64,000 nt of DNA from Ancylostoma caninum. Taxonomy: Eukaryota > Nematoda > Chromadorea > Rhabditida > Ancylostomatidae. Of the stretch, positions 60,456 through 64,000 are shown piece by piece. The DNA lies in the NCBI GenBank assembly GCA_037903475.1, contig JBAJFG010000172.1, forward strand, positions 1,364,001 through 1,428,000, read 5' to 3'. A model generated the notes under the pieces. That model saw only the letters and a list, made by a program, of their open reading frames with translations, was not told where the DNA came from and did not search any database. Numbering within the stretch: position 1 is the first letter of the stretch; every line of letters starts with the position of its first letter. A program made the translations under genes and the position numbers.

Positions 60456-61807
60456 GGTATGCAACATACAAATAGTGTCCAATATTACTTACACTTACAA
60501 TTATCGTAGTTTATCTTAAAATTTAGGTGAAAAGGGAGTTGGGTGGGGCCACTCCTGTGAAGCCTAAGCCTAGGCCTTAAACCCATTCTTAAGCATAGGG
60601 TTAGGCTTATCTACCCTGTCTACTATGGACTAAAATTGTATTTTTCTTCGCTTTCTCCCAAGCTCGAGTGATTTATAGCCCATTAATACCGGGGCGCCGG
60701 AGGGTGGCGGCGGCCGGCTCCCGCCGGCGCCCATTTGCAGTGGCTGCCGGACCGGACTGTATGTATACAACAACGCGGAAACACCATAAATTGTTACGTA
60801 AGTTTCCAGTTTGTAGTTCTGAGAGGGTTTTTTACATGACATCGCTATATTAATTAATTTTGTCTATTTGTATTGAACTATTAGTCATTAATTGATCTAT
60901 TTATTTATTTATTTATGTTGAAGTGATCTGGTCAATATGCCCCAGAAATCGGGGTCACTTAGCGCGTTGACTCTGATGCTTCTTTTTTTTCTTGAAATTT
61001 CATGTCCTCCTTTTCAAGCTGTGCAGCGGAATTCGCTTAACCTTGTTCCAGGACGTGACACACTATATGGACCATTATTTTTAATGTATTTGAAAAAGAA
61101 ACTAAAATTACCTTTTGAGCAGCCTGAAACTCACTTCTTTGACAGAAACTTCGGGGCAGAACCAATACAGGAAAACCTTTGATATCAAAGTGATTTCTTA
61201 GATGTGCATGACTGCCTTTCTTGGTAATCCTGAGGAGTAAATATGCATACCTAAACCTAAAAATCGCTTCTGATAGTCAAGAACAGCCAAGAGGCTGATG
61301 ATTTTTCCGGGAAGATTCAAGGTAAATGAATTTCACTTGTAAAAAAAAGTGTTATTTACTCCAGAAGATAGGGGAGACCTTTACCGCTGTTCAGAAGGTG
61401 TTGAACACCTGGATACCCTCACTTACATCCTGGAAAAGTCACCTACTCCAGTGTCTGTACCTCCTCCAAACCCTTAGAATCAGCTGTTAATATCTTATAG
61501 GACACAAGCCGCCCGTCCTGGATTTGTTTTGCGGTGACGGGTGCAAAACGCGCGTCGATGAGCCGCGCGAGCGACGACGACGACGTCGAACTGTCCTGCC
61601 GCCGGATAATTGCGTTAGGTCAACTTATTATAATGCCACATCTTCAAGGACGCACTCACACTCCAGTGCACAGTACTTGGTCGAATTTACCGCCGCCGTA
61701 ACTCGTCCAATTTCACTTCACCTCGTTTGTTCTCATTAGAAAACCTGTAGTTGAGCGAGTGTCGTCCGGCTTCTTACAGGACAACTGACATTTCCCAGGA
61801 CTTTCCT

Positions 61808-61874
61808 ATGCTCTTCGTCATCATTGCACTTTTCACAGCATATTTTCAAGCGGAAGCGTCTGCAACCTTCAGTG
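61808..61874 (+). CDS. signal-peptide first exon of a secreted protein
   Basis: ATG opens MLFVIIALFTAYFQAEASA, a typical signal peptide with a hydrophobic core and A-x-A cleavage site, then TFS and a phase-1 donor (AGTG then GTGAGC). The rest of the gene lies in the last 2 kb or beyond the window. A phase-compatible candidate second exon starts at 63659. The mature product is not recognised. Confidence 0.55.
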
Positions 61875-62127
61875 GTGAGCGGTGACAAAATTTTTGAATT
61901 TTTATTTGAATAATTTATTTTAACCTATTAAATAGACTATTTAATATAATGTACAAGACATGGTGATGCTCACTGGGAAAAAACGTGGATAAAGCTCTCT
62001 CAAGTGGGAATTCTATGATTTCTACTGAAGTCCTTAGGACTGATCGGAGTCCTCGTAGAATTCTTCATCGTCCTCCACCTGCTCTGAGACGTCCGCAGCT
62101 TCTTAAAATTATTGGATGTTCTATAGC

Positions 62128-62551
62128 TTAAAGGCAGAGGTCCACCTCATTCCGCTGTTGGAGTTAAAGACATATCGTAGGCCTTCTGGTCATGTTGATC
62201 CCAGTAATGTACATCAGCAGACTCTAAAGTGACAAAAGCCCCATTTTTGAAGCGGTCGAAATGGCTACATTCTTGGAGCCCGGAGGTGGATCGCTCCAAA
62301 AAACAGATCGCTGTGCTGGCTGCCCGCCACGGCAGCAACGTTCGCCAACGAGTCTCGGCGTGTTCAATCGATAAGATCAACGGCTTCACACGTCAATTCG
62401 GTTTGGCAAACTGTTACGGACCCCGTTCCGGAAAACGGGTTTAAACAGCATTTTGAGACAAATTACTTATACCGCTGGATTGAGAGTGTCGAGCAGATAC
62501 AGAATCTGCCATTACCTCAAACACAAATGTGAGGTGGACCCCTGCCTTTAA
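62128..62551. repeat. TTAAAGGCAG-ended element
   Basis: Left end TTAAAGGCAGAGGTCCACCT and right end GAGGTGGACCCCTGCCTTTA are inverted repeats. The interior matches 39711-40133 closely in the same orientation. No coding frame survives. Confidence 0.85.
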
Positions 62552-62904
62552 GTTAGGAACAATAAAGCAAAGGATTGGGAAAAAGCACCGTGGGACATAT
62601 CCAGTTGGGAAAGTTTTGAAAGAAGCAAGAGCTGATAGGAATCAAGGCTGAGAGCTTTTGACAAAAATGTCATGTCCATCACCTCCAGGTGTGAGAAACA
62701 GAAATGAAAAAAAATTCATTCCATTTTTCTTGGAAATAGTACATTTATAGTAAGCTTTCCTGCCTTTTTCGCACAAATTCGGCTCGGTTTTTTTTTCACA
62801 CTACGATCATACAAGTTTACACCAAATGGTAAGCGTATCTATTATATTACCGCTACTATCTTATTAATGTACAAGTCAGTCTATTATAGCCAACATCTGG
62901 GCCC

Positions 62905-63075
62905 GGATGCATCACTGCGATTACCCATGGTAAAGGTGTCAACGTACCCATTACCCTTTACATGGCACCTGTCAATGTTTTTACCCCTACGTAACATTCC
63001 CTATACACAGGTGTTACCCAAAGGTAATCATACCCATGGGTATGAGATAACCCACCTTTTCAGTGATGCATTCAG
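62905..63075. repeat. TTACCC-family element
   Basis: GGATGCATCACTGCGATTAC is mirrored at the right by a degenerate GTGATGCAT end, and TTACCCATGGTAA, TACCCATGGGTA and GGTGTTACCC lie inside. Confidence 0.6.
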
Positions 63076-63658
63076 CCCCCGTAGCCTTGGAAAGGAGCAA
63101 GAAAGAAGCTATTTCAACGTTGACAACATAGGGCAATACTAGGTCGCCGCAGCGCGCACTGCCTTGATTGGAGCACGTTATTTTATAAGCGATTAGCTAT
63201 TCTAAGCTAGGTAGATACAGTGTGAACGGACCTTGCCCTTGTTTCACCGTGAGGTTAGTAGACGAGCTGTTTTTCTAGCTTTTATCTTGCTATGCTTTCG
63301 AATACACATTCGCAACCGCGTGAGACACCGGTGACTCACCCAACCTGCGTGGTGCTCCCGTGAATCACTCACTCGCGTGATACACCCGTGACTCACTGAT
63401 CTTGACAGACTCTTCTGATTCTATAGTTGCTGTCCATAAGTTGAGATGAGATCACAGGAATCATATTGCTCCTTATTAACATAACATTGGCTATCATCTC
63501 CACGCAGATGGGTGAATCATGCATGCAAACACCAAAAGTATAATGCACGCAGCCGCGAATGCGTTAACCATGCGTTAGTCTTGACGAGATTTGCACCTTT
63601 TCAAGCCCTCTAGCATCATCTGCTTATGGCTGATTTACCTTGGACCCTCTTTCCTTAG

Positions 63659-63852
63659 GTGCTGCTCTGCGAACACCTGTGAAAGTGACTGTAATGCAAA
63701 ATTTACGAAGCCATGCCACGTGCATCATGCATGCATGCACAACGCATGCATCGTGCAACTTTATCACAAAACTCACCAGTACACTTGTTGACGAGAAATT
63801 GAGCGGAGGGATGATGAACGATGAGTTTCAAATCGAACCCGACGTCGAATAG
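63659..63852 (+). CDS. candidate second exon of the secreted-protein gene
   Basis: A good acceptor (CTTTCCTTAG) precedes an exon that, joined to 61808-61874 in phase 1, reads GAALRTPVKVTVMQNL and on to KLSGGMMNDEFQIEPDVE before a stop. The middle is distorted by an ATGCATGC tract. A second frame is also open and cysteine-rich (CCSANTCESDCN) but does not fit the phase. Confidence 0.3.
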
Positions 63853-64000
63853 CATGCAACCTTTGCTGTTGGCCAGCCAATTCAAGGCGCCACATGGACG
63901 CCGACCGTTGAGCACCGCTCTAAGACACTCTGCCTTGCAGTGAGCTAAAGAATACCCAGTTAGGTCAGCATTTACCCAGGAAGTGACGTGGTTTACCTAA

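Larger units (their letters stand above)
59561..60759. mobile_element. 1.2-kb TA-flanked element with ~140-base inverted repeats
   Basis: The left arm (59561-59697) starts CAGTCGGGTCCAGCAGCCAC and the right arm (about 60622-60759) ends GTGGCTGCCGGACCGGACTG. TA flanks both ends. The arms share the GGCGCCGG/CCGCCGCCACCCTCCGG block and GCTTGGGAGAAAGCGAAG. The interior has two tRNA-like sequences and no transposase. Confidence 0.8.
59018..61807. other. intergenic region with a composite repeat
   Basis: It contains the coiled-coil gene polyadenylation signal, a GCATG-rich tract at 59380-59545, the TA-flanked element at 59561-60759 and two tRNA-like sequences. At 61558 an ATG opens a short acidic-then-basic frame (MSRASDDDDDVELSCRRI) that reaches GTCAAC; I cannot support it as an exon. 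Confidence 0.5.
61875..64000. other. intron or intergenic sequence with repeats
   Basis: It holds the TTAAAGGCA element at 62128-62551, a TTACCC-family element at 62905-63075 and direct GTGACTCAC-like repeats near 63310-63400. A candidate exon lies at 63659-63852, and TTACCC motifs recur at the right edge. Confidence 0.5.

Noticed and set aside
1..64000. CRISPR array or prokaryotic defence system
   Set aside because: There are no regularly spaced identical short repeats and the gene structure is eukaryotic throughout.

Overview
The window looks like nuclear DNA of a clade V nematode, probably a strongylid or hookworm-like parasite. The evidence is small exons with GT/AG introns, splice acceptors just upstream of start codons that suit spliced-leader addition, nematode-type gene families (TWK channel, bestrophin, copine, Ly6), and long introns filled with short inverted-repeat transposons. 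The organism is an inference; no rRNA, true tRNA, CRISPR array or prokaryotic operon was seen.

Gene layout, left to right. (1) 289-3050, minus: part of a TWK-type two-pore potassium channel whose 3' end runs off the left edge; a possible upstream exon lies at 5451-5585. (2) 15823-22340, minus: beta subunit of mitochondrial processing peptidase, 13 exons found and only the last short exon missing. (3) 22859-26935, plus: a complete 12-exon copine, head-to-head with the peptidase gene across 518 bp. (4) 28412-34671, minus: a bestrophin anion channel; nine phase-consistent exons plus a probable tail exon, with one conserved exon not found. (5) 43421-52542, plus: a three-exon Ly6/uPAR-type GPI-anchored protein with an 8.6-kb first intron. 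(6) 53815-59017, plus: a 14-exon gene for a highly charged coiled-coil protein that I do not recognise. (7) 61808 onward, plus: a signal-peptide first exon of another secreted protein.

The rest is repeat-rich. There are at least fifteen inverted-repeat elements of different families. They include a hAT-type element with a perfect 8-bp target duplication, several TA-flanked elements, three elements sharing a TTAAAGGCA end, a family with TTACCC/GGGTAA and TGCATC ends, a deleted mariner, and a transposase relic with a cysteine-rich tail. The most unusual is a 545-bp insertion in a peptidase intron. It has two identical 194-bp inverted arms, a 12-bp target duplication and a hammerhead-ribozyme-like core in each arm, which together suggest a Penelope-like retroelement remnant.

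The genes do not form a pathway; they are ordinary neighbours. Exon coordinates were worked out by hand from reading frame, splice sites and intron phase, so gene models are firm where phases agree and tentative where noted.
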